Shown: one piece after another, positions 16,176 through 24,866 of the stretch
How positions within the stretch are numbered: position 1 is the first letter of the stretch
Layout: each line of letters begins with the position of its first letter
Assembly: GCA_945861765.1 (NCBI GenBank)
Contig: CAMAWP010000017.1
Coordinates: 1-43,548 of the forward strand
Direction of reading: 5' to 3'
DNA: 43,548 nt
Source of the DNA: Akkermansia muciniphila
Lineage (GTDB): Bacteria > Verrucomicrobiota > Verrucomicrobiia > Limisphaerales > SIBE01
Position numbers and translations under genes: made by a program
The notes under the pieces: generated by a model
What the model saw: only the letters and a program-made list of their open reading frames with translations
What the model was told of the DNA's origin: nothing
Databases searched by the model: none

Positions 16176-18047
16176 TTAACGGAGCCGTCTCACACGATAA
16201 ACAATTAAGTTACTTGTTCCATGGATGAGCATTGAGTCGCTCGGCCCAGCCGCAAAACGCGGCCCTCCAAGATCCACCCACTTCGATGTCAGCTCGGATT
16301 CGGACTGGACCTGATAAACAAAGCCCGGCTGCGTATTCCAACTGAGGAAAGCCCCTTGCTCAGTGGAAATCATCTGCATTCGCAGCACGCTAGCCGCATC
16401 TCTCGGATTCGTGCCAGCTAAAAATTCATCCAAATTAGACGCTCCATCACCGTCGTCGTCGGCCTTCGGAGCAGGCCAACTGGTGGAGTTAATTCCCCAA
16501 TAGTTGCTCTGCCAATCATCCGGCAAACCGTCGAGGTTTTCATCGCTGCCCCAAGTGGTCCCGGTGGTTGCCACCGACAACACGGATTGCCCACCCGTCG
16601 CAAATTTATACCCCAATTTGAAAGAGTGAGTGCTCCCAGGCGCCAACCCGCTGAGCGGCCAGATATTGCCATTCACCGTGACAGGCTCCGGATTATTATC
16701 AACATATACGAGGTATCCGCTCACGCTTGCGTTTGCTGCCTCGGGCCAGGTAACGCTCAAACGGCTCGAACTCAGCGCTGAAACGAAGGGAGCCGCGGGT
16801 TTAACGGGGGAAAGAGAATAACGCTGCGCCAGCAGATCAAAACTGGTCGCACCCCCAATGAAACTAGACCAAACAACTAAAAATTTTCCGGCGCCATCGG
16901 AAGCAACGCTCGGATAAATTTGCTGACTGGCAGTGCTCGTATTGACCTGCAGCTCAGAACTGATCATCGCCCCGTTTTCAGAAATGAATCTTCCAAAAAT
17001 TCCTTCACGAGAGCCATCCTGGCCGACGCTGGTCCACACTACGAGATTGTTCTCGCCCACTCGCGCAACCTGAGGTCCATAATGATTCCCATTCCCGTGG
17101 GTATTCACCTTGCTAGCACCGCTTACCCGATCACCCGTTGCGTTGTAGGAACGAACAAATACATCCCAACCATTCGCTTGCTGGGTGAGATCCCTTTGCC
17201 CCCATCCGACGACGAACCCGCCGTTTGACAAAGCGGTGATTGTGGGATTAGCGCAAATACTCGTGCCCTCGTTCACCAGAAACTCAGGCGTGATCAAGAT
17301 CAGCTCAGCGCTAAAGATCCGCGCATAGATATCCACGCTGTTTTCAAAGCGTCCTTGCTCCGAAACCCAGACAACAGCGAATCTGCTGTTATTTAGGGCA
17401 GTGATCGCGGGAGACCTTTGGTTGAACGAGGAGTATTGATTCACCTGGATCTCTCCTCCTGATCTTTGGCCAGAAGACGCTAGTCTCTGCGCGAAAATTC
17501 CCTGCATGCTTCCATCTTGCCCATAGCTCGACCATGCGACGACCACCTCGCCATTCGAAAGGCTGGTCACCACGGGATTCACTTGTTGATTTAGAGTATA
17601 GGTATTGACGAGCAAATCCCCGGTGATGAAGGTCCCCTCAGGCCCCACAAAGCGGGCGTAAATGTCCTGAGCTCCCGCCGGACCTCCTTGCCAGACAAAG
17701 ACCGCTCCTCCGTCTTTCAAAAGCGCTACTTTAGGGTTCTGTTGGTCCCCAGCTCCTTGCTGATTCACGCGGAAAATTCCCAACCCGCCGAGCAAATCAC
17801 TCCGGAGGCGGCGCGCACTGATCCCAAACCCATCGCCATCGGTGGCATTATCCTGCCAAACTACATAGCCACCCGAAGCATTAAGGCTGACATGTGAAAA
17901 GACTTGGTCACCTGATAACAGACCAGCAATCGGATATTCATCCCCTTCAGCGCTAAAACTGTTCGCTCCAAAAACTGCAAAGGGAAATAGGCCGAGAAGC
18001 CCCAAAGCACCGAGCCTTCTACAGCCGCTCAACAGTGGTGAAAACAT
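16176..18047 (-). CDS. Secreted seven-repeat propeller-like protein with fibronectin III-like and C-terminal modules
   Basis: About 623 residues from the ATG at 18047, which begins a good signal peptide (LGALGLLGLFPFAVFGA); a TTG at 18116 would add 23 charged residues. I count seven repeats of ~45-60 residues, each with a Gly-rich turn, a V-V-W strand, and an ending like D-I-Y-A-R. Examples are GGYVVWQD, NGEVVVAWSS and GKFLVVWSS. Seven units suggest a seven-bladed beta-propeller. A fibronectin III-like segment (about KPAAPFVSAL...) follows, then DDDGDGASNLDEFLAGTNP and a final module ending YRVRRLR. It follows the secretin gene by 75 bp on the same strand. It is probably surface-exposed, binding protein or glycan. 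Confidence 0.75.
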   Translation of the reverse strand: MFSPLLSGCRRLGALGLLGLFPFAVFGANSFSAEGDEYPIAGLLSGDQVFSHVSLNASGGYVVWQDNATDGDGFGISARRLRSDLLGGLGIFRVNQQGAGDQQNPKVALLKDGGAVFVWQGGPAGAQDIYARFVGPEGTFITGDLLVNTYTLNQQVNPVVTSLSNGEVVVAWSSYGQDGSMQGIFAQRLASSGQRSGGEIQVNQYSSFNQRSPAITALNNSRFAVVWVSEQGRFENSVDIYARIFSAELILITPEFLVNEGTSICANPTITALSNGGFVVGWGQRDLTQQANGWDVFVRSYNATGDRVSGASKVNTHGNGNHYGPQVARVGENNLVVWTSVGQDGSREGIFGRFISENGAMISSELQVNTSTASQQIYPSVASDGAGKFLVVWSSFIGGATSFDLLAQRYSLSPVKPAAPFVSALSSSRLSVTWPEAANASVSGYLVYVDNNPEPVTVNGNIWPLSGLAPGSTHSFKLGYKFATGGQSVLSVATTGTTWGSDENLDGLPDDWQSNYWGINSTSWPAPKADDDGDGASNLDEFLAGTNPRDAASVLRMQMISTEQGAFLSWNTQPGFVYQVQSESELTSKWVDLGGPRFAAGPSDSMLIHGTSNLIVYRVRRLR

Positions 18048-18122
18048 AAGGTTTCGAGTTCTTATCAAGCCAGTTTGTATTCTTTCAAGCGGCCGCTCCG
18101 CATCCTCGTCATTCAAGCTAAA

Positions 18123-21020
18123 TTATGGATTGGCGCTGCGGGTTTTAGGCTGTTGAGGAATGACATTGGGGTCGTAAGGTAGGTTGTCCTCGGTATGAAC
18201 CCGGTTTCCGGCAGGATCGATGATGGTGGGGGTTACAAAGATCACCAAGTTCTTCTTGCTTGTTGACATCGACTCACTTCGGAAAAATCGACCGAGCAAA
18301 GGAATATCTCCAAGCACTGGAATCTTGTCTTTGAGCTTCGATACCTCTTCGGCAATCAATCCACCAAGCACGACCGTTTGACCATCCCAGACGTTGACGC
18401 TTGATATGACTTGTCGCACTCGAAACTTGGGCAGCGGCAAAACAGACGTCAAAGGAGTGGCGTTGGCTGTCGCGGACACCGCCTGTGCAAGAAATGGTCC
18501 CGGATCGTCGTAGCCTAAGAACTCGACGAGGGTCGGCATAAGCGTCATCTGAATCGAATAACCGTCGGCCGAAACGTAAGGAATGACGTCTAAACTTGGG
18601 CCAGTGGGAACTTGTTGAGTCGTGGGAACAACCGTCGCCCCACCGGGTTGGCCACCGCCAGCGCCTCCCAAAGCTGCACCACCGCCGCCGCCGGCTTGCC
18701 CACCTTGGGCATTCACGGCGGCCACGATCGTTTTCAACTCAGTCACCTCAAGCTTGGCCTGACGGCCGCTCAGAGTCGTCACGCTTGGGACGGATAGCAC
18801 ATCGATGCCGCTTCGTTGTTCGAGAGCTCGAATTACCACTCGGAACTGCGGGTCTGTGAGAATTCCAGTCACTGTGGCGATCGCTGGAACTTGCCTTCGG
18901 TCCGAGCCCACGACGTTGCCCAAGCCCTTGGTCAGTACTGAATCGGATGTGGAGGAAGGGATTGTCGTTCCGAGAGGATTCGAAGGATCAGCACCTGGAG
19001 GAACCCCAGGGAACGCTCCCAGAGGATTGGCTCGCGAAGGTGCTCCTTGATACGAAGGGGCAGTTCCTGCTTGAGTTCCTATTCCCCCGTTGTTCATAAG
19101 TATGTTGCCGAGATACCAATCGAAGCCCAAGGCTTTGCTGTCGCTCTGAGCGATTTCCGTGAAGGTGGCTTCGATTCTGATTTGTGGTGGAATTACATTC
19201 AACACCTGGATAACACGTTCCATAATATCGAGCTCCTCGAGGGTCGTTCGCGCAAAGATAATCCCGGTTCGGTCGTTAAAGAAGAGCGCCTTGCCAGCAC
19301 CCGCGGGAGCCGGACCACCAGCACCAGGGGCGCCGAGAAAACCACCGCCACCGCCACCGCCGCCACCAGCGCCAGGGAAAGCAGCTCCACCATTAGTAGG
19401 AAATGAAAGGCCTAATTGCGCAAAGAAGTCTCGAACGATAGTCGATGCCAGGACTCTTGAACTGACTGATGTGACCCCTTGTATCCCGATGCCGCCTTGC
19501 CCGCCCCCTTGGCCACCCCCTAAACCTCCGCCGCCACCCCCTAAACCTCCGCCCCCGCCCTGGCCACCGCCGCCCTGGCCACCGCCGCCCTGGCCGCCGC
19601 CCTGACCACCCAGACCTGAAGTCCCTGTGAGGTCAACACGCGGAAACGCAAATCCACCGCCACCACCACCGCCTTGGCCGCCGCCTTGACCACCGCCACC
19701 ACCACCGCCACCGCCGCCGCCTTGGCCACCGCCTTGACCGCCGCCACCGCCACCCAGGAACTGGGCAGACACGCCTGACAGACCTTCGTAAAAGGTGTTC
19801 GGATCGACTTTAAAGGTCCTATAGAAAAGCTGCGGAGACTCGAGTGCTCGTTGGGTGAACACGATGGCATAATCTTCAACGGAAAATTTCAGCGGTTTAT
19901 CAGCACCTTTAGTGATCGCGTCGATCACATCCTGCAGACGAATATCTCGCAGCGCAGGATTGATCCGGATGATCACGTTGTGCAAATCAACCGGTTCGGG
20001 AGCAGGAGCGGCTTGCGCAGGCTGACCCGTGATTGGGTCCACAGCGCCGAACTGAACCGGTGCCTCGGGAATATCAATTTGAGAATTGATGATAAAGTTG
20101 ACACCCCGTCTATCCGGGTCACGTTTCCGAGCCTCTTCATTCAGGTCTTTGATGACTTCACCCAGCGGAATCCCGTCATACAAGACCTCGTCGAGGATAA
20201 TCCGATCCAGCTTATGGAAGATTCTCTCCCGCATCGGGCTGGTATGAACTTGATTGGTGGTTGCAAAAGGATTTGCGAGCGGCAAACGATCTCGCTGAAT
20301 CGGAACATTCCAAGCTTGCTCGACCTGGAGCAGTTTATCTTTGGCAGTGATCTCTCGGATTCTCGACTCCTGCGCATGGCGCGCCTCTTTGATGTAATTC
20401 AAATAATAAAGAGCTGTCGTATGTTCCAGATCCTGTTTTACGACCTGCTTGAGCTTAGCTTCCGCATCATCAAGTTTTCCCATTTCGATCAGCAACCGCG
20501 CGTCTTGCACGATCGTAGAGGCCGCAATGCGGTCGGCCTTAATTCCTGGTACGCGATCCTTGACTTCTTTACTGGCGACCTTTCCTTTCCGATCTTCGAG
20601 GGCTCTATCGATGACAGCCTTTGGTTTCTGCGCTGCGACGTTTTTGGGATCAACCACGAGAACTCTGCTGACCTGTTTGTTGGCTTCATCCAAATTCCCG
20701 AGGTTACGGGCATCTTCCGCCAATTGAAGGCGAACTGCCGCCATTCCTGCTATTGTTTCGTTGCGCTCCTTTTCCACTCCCACGCCCACTTTTTGGACTA
20801 ATTCCAACGCCTCTTCGTACAGTTGCGATGCCCCTGCGAGATCATGCCTAACCTGCGCTTTTTGTGCGTTCTCAAGGAGTTGGCGAATCTGGATGATATC
20901 CGCCTGACGACGAACCGCCTCTTCACCCGCGAGTTGCGCTGGCAACTGCTGCCCTAACAATGGAGCGGTTGCACCAAGTACGAGTAATAGACTTAGTGTA
21001 GTGGTAACTGCTTTAATCAT
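18123..21020 (-). CDS. Secretin (type II/III secretion and type IV pilus family; Amuc_1098-like)
   Basis: A 965-residue outer-membrane secretin. It has a signal peptide (residues 1-23), then TPR-like helices (about 30-230), then STN/N-domain features (LHNVIIRINPALRDIRLQDVIDAI, about 345-370). The C-terminal secretin core includes VPSVTTLSGRQAKL and the signature PVLGDIPLLGRFF (about 900-912). The N-domain region is interrupted by long Gly/Gln-rich tracts (about 421-455, 470-508 and 548-570). The start has AGGAA about 9 nt upstream. It is placed after the PilM-PilN, PilO-like and Amuc_1099-like genes, the order I recall for Amuc_1101-1098 in Akkermansia, so it is the likely PilQ equivalent. 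No PilB, PilT, PilC or pilin gene is in the window. Confidence 0.93.
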   Translation of the reverse strand: MIKAVTTTLSLLLVLGATAPLLGQQLPAQLAGEEAVRRQADIIQIRQLLENAQKAQVRHDLAGASQLYEEALELVQKVGVGVEKERNETIAGMAAVRLQLAEDARNLGNLDEANKQVSRVLVVDPKNVAAQKPKAVIDRALEDRKGKVASKEVKDRVPGIKADRIAASTIVQDARLLIEMGKLDDAEAKLKQVVKQDLEHTTALYYLNYIKEARHAQESRIREITAKDKLLQVEQAWNVPIQRDRLPLANPFATTNQVHTSPMRERIFHKLDRIILDEVLYDGIPLGEVIKDLNEEARKRDPDRRGVNFIINSQIDIPEAPVQFGAVDPITGQPAQAAPAPEPVDLHNVIIRINPALRDIRLQDVIDAITKGADKPLKFSVEDYAIVFTQRALESPQLFYRTFKVDPNTFYEGLSGVSAQFLGGGGGGQGGGQGGGGGGGGGGGQGGGQGGGGGGGFAFPRVDLTGTSGLGGQGGGQGGGGQGGGGQGGGGGLGGGGGGLGGGQGGGQGGIGIQGVTSVSSRVLASTIVRDFFAQLGLSFPTNGGAAFPGAGGGGGGGGGFLGAPGAGGPAPAGAGKALFFNDRTGIIFARTTLEELDIMERVIQVLNVIPPQIRIEATFTEIAQSDSKALGFDWYLGNILMNNGGIGTQAGTAPSYQGAPSRANPLGAFPGVPPGADPSNPLGTTIPSSTSDSVLTKGLGNVVGSDRRQVPAIATVTGILTDPQFRVVIRALEQRSGIDVLSVPSVTTLSGRQAKLEVTELKTIVAAVNAQGGQAGGGGGAALGGAGGGQPGGATVVPTTQQVPTGPSLDVIPYVSADGYSIQMTLMPTLVEFLGYDDPGPFLAQAVSATANATPLTSVLPLPKFRVRQVISSVNVWDGQTVVLGGLIAEEVSKLKDKIPVLGDIPLLGRFFRSESMSTSKKNLVIFVTPTIIDPAGNRVHTEDNLPYDPNVIPQQPKTRSANP
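19310..19760 (-). repeat. Gly/Gln-rich low-complexity repeats inside the secretin gene
   Basis: Three GC-rich stretches (about 19655-19757, 19495-19610 and 19310-19375) are built of short imperfect GGN-GGN-CAA units on the coding strand. They encode polyglycine with regular glutamines. They are in frame and separated by normal protein sequence, so they are part of the gene. They are the most repetitive DNA in the window and a likely site of length variation. Confidence 0.85.
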
Positions 21021-21048
21021 GAGTTTGGTTTCCTTTGCGAAAAAAAGC

Positions 21049-21855
21049 TTATTTCAAGGGCGGCGAAGCATTCGATTTCAAGGGCGTTCGTTTCTGGGTC
21101 GATTTCGCTGACAATACAACTTGGTTTGGGCCGATGGCAACGATTTTATACGTTTCAGAATCTCGCTGCAGTGTTATCGTGTCGTCCTTGCGCTTCCGGA
21201 GGAAAGTTTGCTTCTCAGGAGGATACTTCAAATCTGCCGCATAGCCGATAGGGCGAACATAAGGTTGATCCTTGGCGATCGTAATTGGCTCGTTTTCGTC
21301 CTTTAGCTGCAAGACAAGAGACGTCGGAGCCTCTGGTGGGCCTTCCACGCGCAGCAGGTTGAAGAACTCCCCTTTCGGAGTTTTCTGACTCACGGTGCGT
21401 TTCTTGGGGTTTGCTTCGGTATCCCGGCTAACGGTCACTATGTATCGCGGTTCGGCGTTTTCAGGGCCTCCCGCTGCGACATCGAAGCTAACCGTCATCT
21501 TGAGCTCATCAATCTTGATGACCTCAATCGCCCCAGCGCCGAGTTCGTTACCCGTAGAGATTTTGATCAAGCCACCATCGGGCCTCTTCTTCCATTGAAC
21601 GGGATTTAAAATATTGTGAGCGCCAGACAACTGTAATCCTTTGGCGCCTGCAAAACGCCGGACGACCACCTCGTTCGTGCTCAAATCAATTGGCTTAAAC
21701 GGTTTCGGCTTTGTGCGACCCACGCCTGTCACTGTTTCATCCAAGGCTCGGCGAATCCCAGAAACTTGCAACGGCAGTGCGGCTGCTGCCACCGCCAAGC
21801 CCAAGAGCACGATGCTCAGCACGACTTTTTCGTAATGTTTTTTAATGAACTGCAT
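21049..21855 (-). CDS. Amuc_1099-like inner-membrane protein of the pilus locus
   Basis: This 268-residue protein has an N-terminal basic segment (MQFIKKHYEK) and one transmembrane helix (VVLSIVLLGLAVAAAALPL). A soluble beta-rich domain follows, placing the body in the periplasm. It contains a short segment, YPPEKQTFLRKRKDD, near the end, and finishes with a basic tail. I do not recognise a Pfam domain. By position between the PilO-like gene and the secretin it corresponds to Amuc_1099 and could do the job of PilP, bridging the inner-membrane complex to the secretin. The gene starts 7 bp after the PilO-like stop and ends 28 bp before the secretin start. It also shows an AGG ~9 nt before the ATG. 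Confidence 0.75.
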   Translation of the reverse strand: MQFIKKHYEKVVLSIVLLGLAVAAAALPLQVSGIRRALDETVTGVGRTKPKPFKPIDLSTNEVVVRRFAGAKGLQLSGAHNILNPVQWKKRPDGGLIKISTGNELGAGAIEVIKIDELKMTVSFDVAAGGPENAEPRYIVTVSRDTEANPKKRTVSQKTPKGEFFNLLRVEGPPEAPTSLVLQLKDENEPITIAKDQPYVRPIGYAADLKYPPEKQTFLRKRKDDTITLQRDSETYKIVAIGPNQVVLSAKSTQKRTPLKSNASPPLK

Positions 21856-21862
21856 GCAGAGC

Positions 21863-22840
21863 CTAACGAGCTTTGAGTTTTACAGAGTCGAGTTGGAGCG
21901 TGATTCTCAAAGTTTTTTCCTCCAAAGCGGTGTCCAAACCACCCTTGCCTAAAGGTCTAGTAGGAGCGACCGGCGGCGGTTGCCGATATCGCTGCTCTAA
22001 TCCGTAACGGTTTCCTCCAGCCGGACTACGCCCACCATACCTCGGGTCCATCATTCCACCGTAGCGCCGGTAAGGATCACTCATCTGGGGCGTCTCGGTC
22101 TCATTAGCCTGCGCGTCGGCTACTTTCTCCGCTGTCATATTCTTTACGACAAAACAATCCTGAGAGCGCAGGAGTCCGTCCAAAACGGCAGCCAGCTCAG
22201 AGGAAAATCCATCGAAGGTCACTTCGTAAGGTGTGACGATAGCCCAGGCATTGGTCGTCATCTTGTTAGTCATGTAATCGGTATATCCGCTGTCGTCGGT
22301 GGTAACAGCGGCACGTTTGATTCCTGACAAGCCAAGAACCTTAGCCTCGTATAAAACCTTGCACAGGGCCCTTATCTCGGCCAGTTGTGTTGCGAGCGTT
22401 CCGACTTGGTTAGTCGGAAAGTTCACGGCAGTCTTCTGCGCGGCAAAAGTGAACCAATAATCCTTCTCTACTTGCACACCAGATGCTTCCGCACCCCGCC
22501 TCAACTCGTTAACAGTGTTGTCGAGCAACGCTCTGAATTCCCGACTGCTAAGCTGGTTGGTCGAGGGTGGCGGAGAGAAATGCGTTTTTACCTGATCCAA
22601 AAAAGCCTTGACCTTGATGTGCTCGTCCTTGGCTGCGGCAATGTTCTTGACCTGAGCAGTCCCGGGATGTGGATCTCGATTGACCAAGCGCTTTAATTCG
22701 GCAGTCGAAACATCCAATTGCGCGGTGACGTCATCGTTCTGCTTGATTTTTATGAAAAGGAAATAGCCGGCAAGGCCTAACAAGCCCAGACCCACCAAGC
22801 CGCCGATCACCAATACTAGATTTCGCTTGAGCCAACGCAT
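21863..22840 (-). CDS. Amuc_1100/PilO-like bitopic membrane protein
   Basis: A 325-residue protein with one N-terminal transmembrane helix (LVLVIGGLVGLGLLGLAGYFLF). A coiled-coil region (about 35-120) and two alpha/beta halves follow, the PilO-type layout. The pattern of Amuc_1100 as I recall it is present: a W-F-x-F segment after the coil, a TLATQLAEIRALCKVLYEAKVLGLSGI helix, then TPYEVTFDGFSSELAAVL with a QDCFVVKNM strand. The C-terminal region adds a Gly/Arg/Tyr/Met-rich linker (RYGGMMDPRYGGRSP). It starts 1 nt after the PilM-PilN stop, so translation is probably coupled. The likely role is scaffold of the inner-membrane pilus complex. Amuc_1100 itself is known as an immune-active outer-surface protein of Akkermansia. 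Homology here is judged by eye. Confidence 0.8.
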   Translation of the reverse strand: MRWLKRNLVLVIGGLVGLGLLGLAGYFLFIKIKQNDDVTAQLDVSTAELKRLVNRDPHPGTAQVKNIAAAKDEHIKVKAFLDQVKTHFSPPPSTNQLSSREFRALLDNTVNELRRGAEASGVQVEKDYWFTFAAQKTAVNFPTNQVGTLATQLAEIRALCKVLYEAKVLGLSGIKRAAVTTDDSGYTDYMTNKMTTNAWAIVTPYEVTFDGFSSELAAVLDGLLRSQDCFVVKNMTAEKVADAQANETETPQMSDPYRRYGGMMDPRYGGRSPAGGNRYGLEQRYRQPPPVAPTRPLGKGGLDTALEEKTLRITLQLDSVKLKAR

Positions 22841-22841
22841 A

Positions 22842-24722
22842 CTATGGAGTTTTGATCGGCGGCTTCAGTTTCAGCTTCATGCCAAAACTAAATGTGGTGT
22901 CAGTAGCACTCGCCAGTTGCACCCCTGCTTCAGAGAGCTCTGTGCCCTCCTTGTCCAGGAGCGGGCTTTCTCGGAGCGCGTCGCGAACAGCGTAGGCTAG
23001 TTGGCCGTTGGCAGAAGGATCTCCGCCACGGCTAATGTTCACAGCCAAGAAGGAAACGTTAACAATATTGTTGGTGTCGGCGGCAGGGGCTTTCGGGGTA
23101 GCGGTGGCGGCGTCAGTGGCATTTGTGTCTCCCTCCGGAGCCGCATCCGAAGGCCGAGCCATCCCAGGCCGCATAAGGCCGTAGCGCTCCATTAGTTTCG
23201 GATCCATCCGAAAGTAATTCGGAGTTGTTTCCTCCTCGACGGCAGCGGCGGCTGCACCGGCGGTGGTAGTCCCAAACTTTTCGATCCAAACACCAGCTTC
23301 CAAACCAGGCCGGGTATGACGCTGTTCAACCTCCAGCAAAATACTCCTCAAATTTGTGAGCAGATCCGGCCAATAAAACCGCTGCTGCAACCAGCCGCCG
23401 AATGTGTCCAGTTCTTCCTTGGTCCTCTTGATTTGAGTCTCGTGTTTGACAAGCTCCGTTTCGCTAGCTTTCAACGGCTCGACCTCTTTCTCGATTTCTG
23501 CCAGAGAGGCGGCTTTGACAGCGGCCACCCGGTCGTAAAACCAGCCGTAGGCGAAGACCACCAACACAAGGCTCAGAACCGCAGCAACAAAGTAGGGCTT
23601 CTTCTGATCGAATTGCTGGCGCTTGCGAATGCTTTTAGGCACCAAGTTCAACTCGACCGGGCATTGCGCGGCATTCCGCAATCCCAAGCCGACGACTTCG
23701 CCATAAGCATGAGCAACACGGGCCAAGTCTTCCAAGTTGATGGAAGGGTCGATTTGAACATTGCGGAATGGATTGAAGTACTCGACTGGGATGTTCAATT
23801 TCTCGGCGAAGAATTGGGCCGTGTAAGGCATGATCGAGGCGCCGCCGGCCAGGAACAATCGTTGCGGCGCGGAACCGCTTTGTTGGCCGCGGTAAAACTG
23901 AATGGTTTGGTTGACCTGAATGTGCAACCTTGTCATGACTTGGCGCGCAATTTTTGAAATAGCAGCCTGGTGAGGGCTCTCCGGTTCTTCGTAAGCGCCT
24001 CCAAGACTTACAAACCCTTCCGCGACCTTGATCTTCTCCGCTTCAGGAAACTTCAGCTTGGCTTCCGCAGAGAAATCCTGAGTGATGGAGTTGGCGCCGA
24101 TATTAATACCACGGGAATAGACTTTCCCCTTCTCGAAAAAGAGGAGGTTGCTGGTTTTCGCGCCTATATCCAACAACATCGTGCACCCTTCCAGGTCGCC
24201 GTAATTGAACCTAAATGCGTTGCACAACGCCGCAGGCGAAACATCCACGAGCTGCAACCGCAACCCCGTCGCTTCGGCGGTCCGGAATAATCCTTCGACC
24301 ACATCCGACTTAATCGCGACGAGAAGCACCTCGAGTTCTCCGCTGGGTGTGCTGCCCAGTATCTGATAATCCCAAACTACTTCTTCCAGCGGAAACGGAA
24401 CGTTTTGCTGCGCCTCATATTGGATGATCTGAGTGACCTTCGCGGTATCGACCGGCGGCAGTTTAACAAATTTCGAAAAAACATGGAAACCTGGAGCGCA
24501 GACGTTGGCTTTCTTGGAACCGTAACTCTTGTCAGCAAGCAACTCCTGAATCGCCTTCCGCAGCACCGCATCACGGGTCGCTTCCTGCGAGCCTTCCAAC
24601 CCAAGCGCTTTTATTCCGTACTGCTTGAGGGAAAGGGTTCCGGCTTCGTCCAAGGCAAACTCGGCCATCTTCAGGCTGCCCGCCCCAAAATCGATGCTTA
24701 AGAATGATTTCGAATTTAACAT
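22842..24722 (-). CDS. pilM: PilM-PilN fusion protein (Amuc_1101-like)
   Basis: A 626-residue protein. Residues 1-345 are an actin-like PilM/FtsA-type ATPase: SIDFGAGSLKMAE phosphate-1 loop, MLLDIGAKTSNLLFFEKG phosphate-2, and LFLAGGASIMP adenosine loop. At about residue 356 comes VELNLVPKS, the usual INLLP start of PilN. One transmembrane helix follows (FVAAVLSLVLVVFAYGWFY), then a coiled coil, then a ~200-residue C-terminal domain with Ala/Thr-rich linkers. In canonical type IV pili, PilM binds the PilN tail in the cytosol. Here both are one chain, which fixes the interaction. It is the first gene of the minus-strand run that continues to 11699. Confidence 0.88.
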   Translation of the reverse strand: MLNSKSFLSIDFGAGSLKMAEFALDEAGTLSLKQYGIKALGLEGSQEATRDAVLRKAIQELLADKSYGSKKANVCAPGFHVFSKFVKLPPVDTAKVTQIIQYEAQQNVPFPLEEVVWDYQILGSTPSGELEVLLVAIKSDVVEGLFRTAEATGLRLQLVDVSPAALCNAFRFNYGDLEGCTMLLDIGAKTSNLLFFEKGKVYSRGINIGANSITQDFSAEAKLKFPEAEKIKVAEGFVSLGGAYEEPESPHQAAISKIARQVMTRLHIQVNQTIQFYRGQQSGSAPQRLFLAGGASIMPYTAQFFAEKLNIPVEYFNPFRNVQIDPSINLEDLARVAHAYGEVVGLGLRNAAQCPVELNLVPKSIRKRQQFDQKKPYFVAAVLSLVLVVFAYGWFYDRVAAVKAASLAEIEKEVEPLKASETELVKHETQIKRTKEELDTFGGWLQQRFYWPDLLTNLRSILLEVEQRHTRPGLEAGVWIEKFGTTTAGAAAAAVEEETTPNYFRMDPKLMERYGLMRPGMARPSDAAPEGDTNATDAATATPKAPAADTNNIVNVSFLAVNISRGGDPSANGQLAYAVRDALRESPLLDKEGTELSEAGVQLASATDTTFSFGMKLKLKPPIKTP

Positions 24723-24866
24723 CTATTTATATGACACCTTATCCGCCGAAACGTTCTACCTCATGCCAGACCAAAGTCGAGCGCAATAAAATCGGAGAAA
24801 GTCGGCGTGCTGGTTACTTAATATCGAGAGCCTGGTCAAATATAAAATCGAAAACTGGCTGACTTT
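24723..24866. other. Gap between UDP-xylose synthase and pilM
   Basis: This 144-bp AT-rich gap separates the exopolysaccharide cluster from the pilus run; both are on the minus strand. It should hold the pilM promoter. No pair of boxes convinces: a TTGACC on the minus strand lacks a good -10, and no terminator hairpin with a T-run follows the upstream cluster. Read-through from the exopolysaccharide genes into pilM is therefore possible. Confidence 0.4.

Noticed and set aside
19159-19605. Proline-rich plus-strand frame within the secretin Gly/Gln tracts
   Set aside because: The polyproline is simply the antisense reading of glycine codons.
19851-20801. Plus-strand open frame (316 codons) opposite the secretin gene
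   Set aside because: It lies fully inside the secretin N-terminal region, whose TPR and N-domain features are convincing; no recognisable motif in the plus frame.
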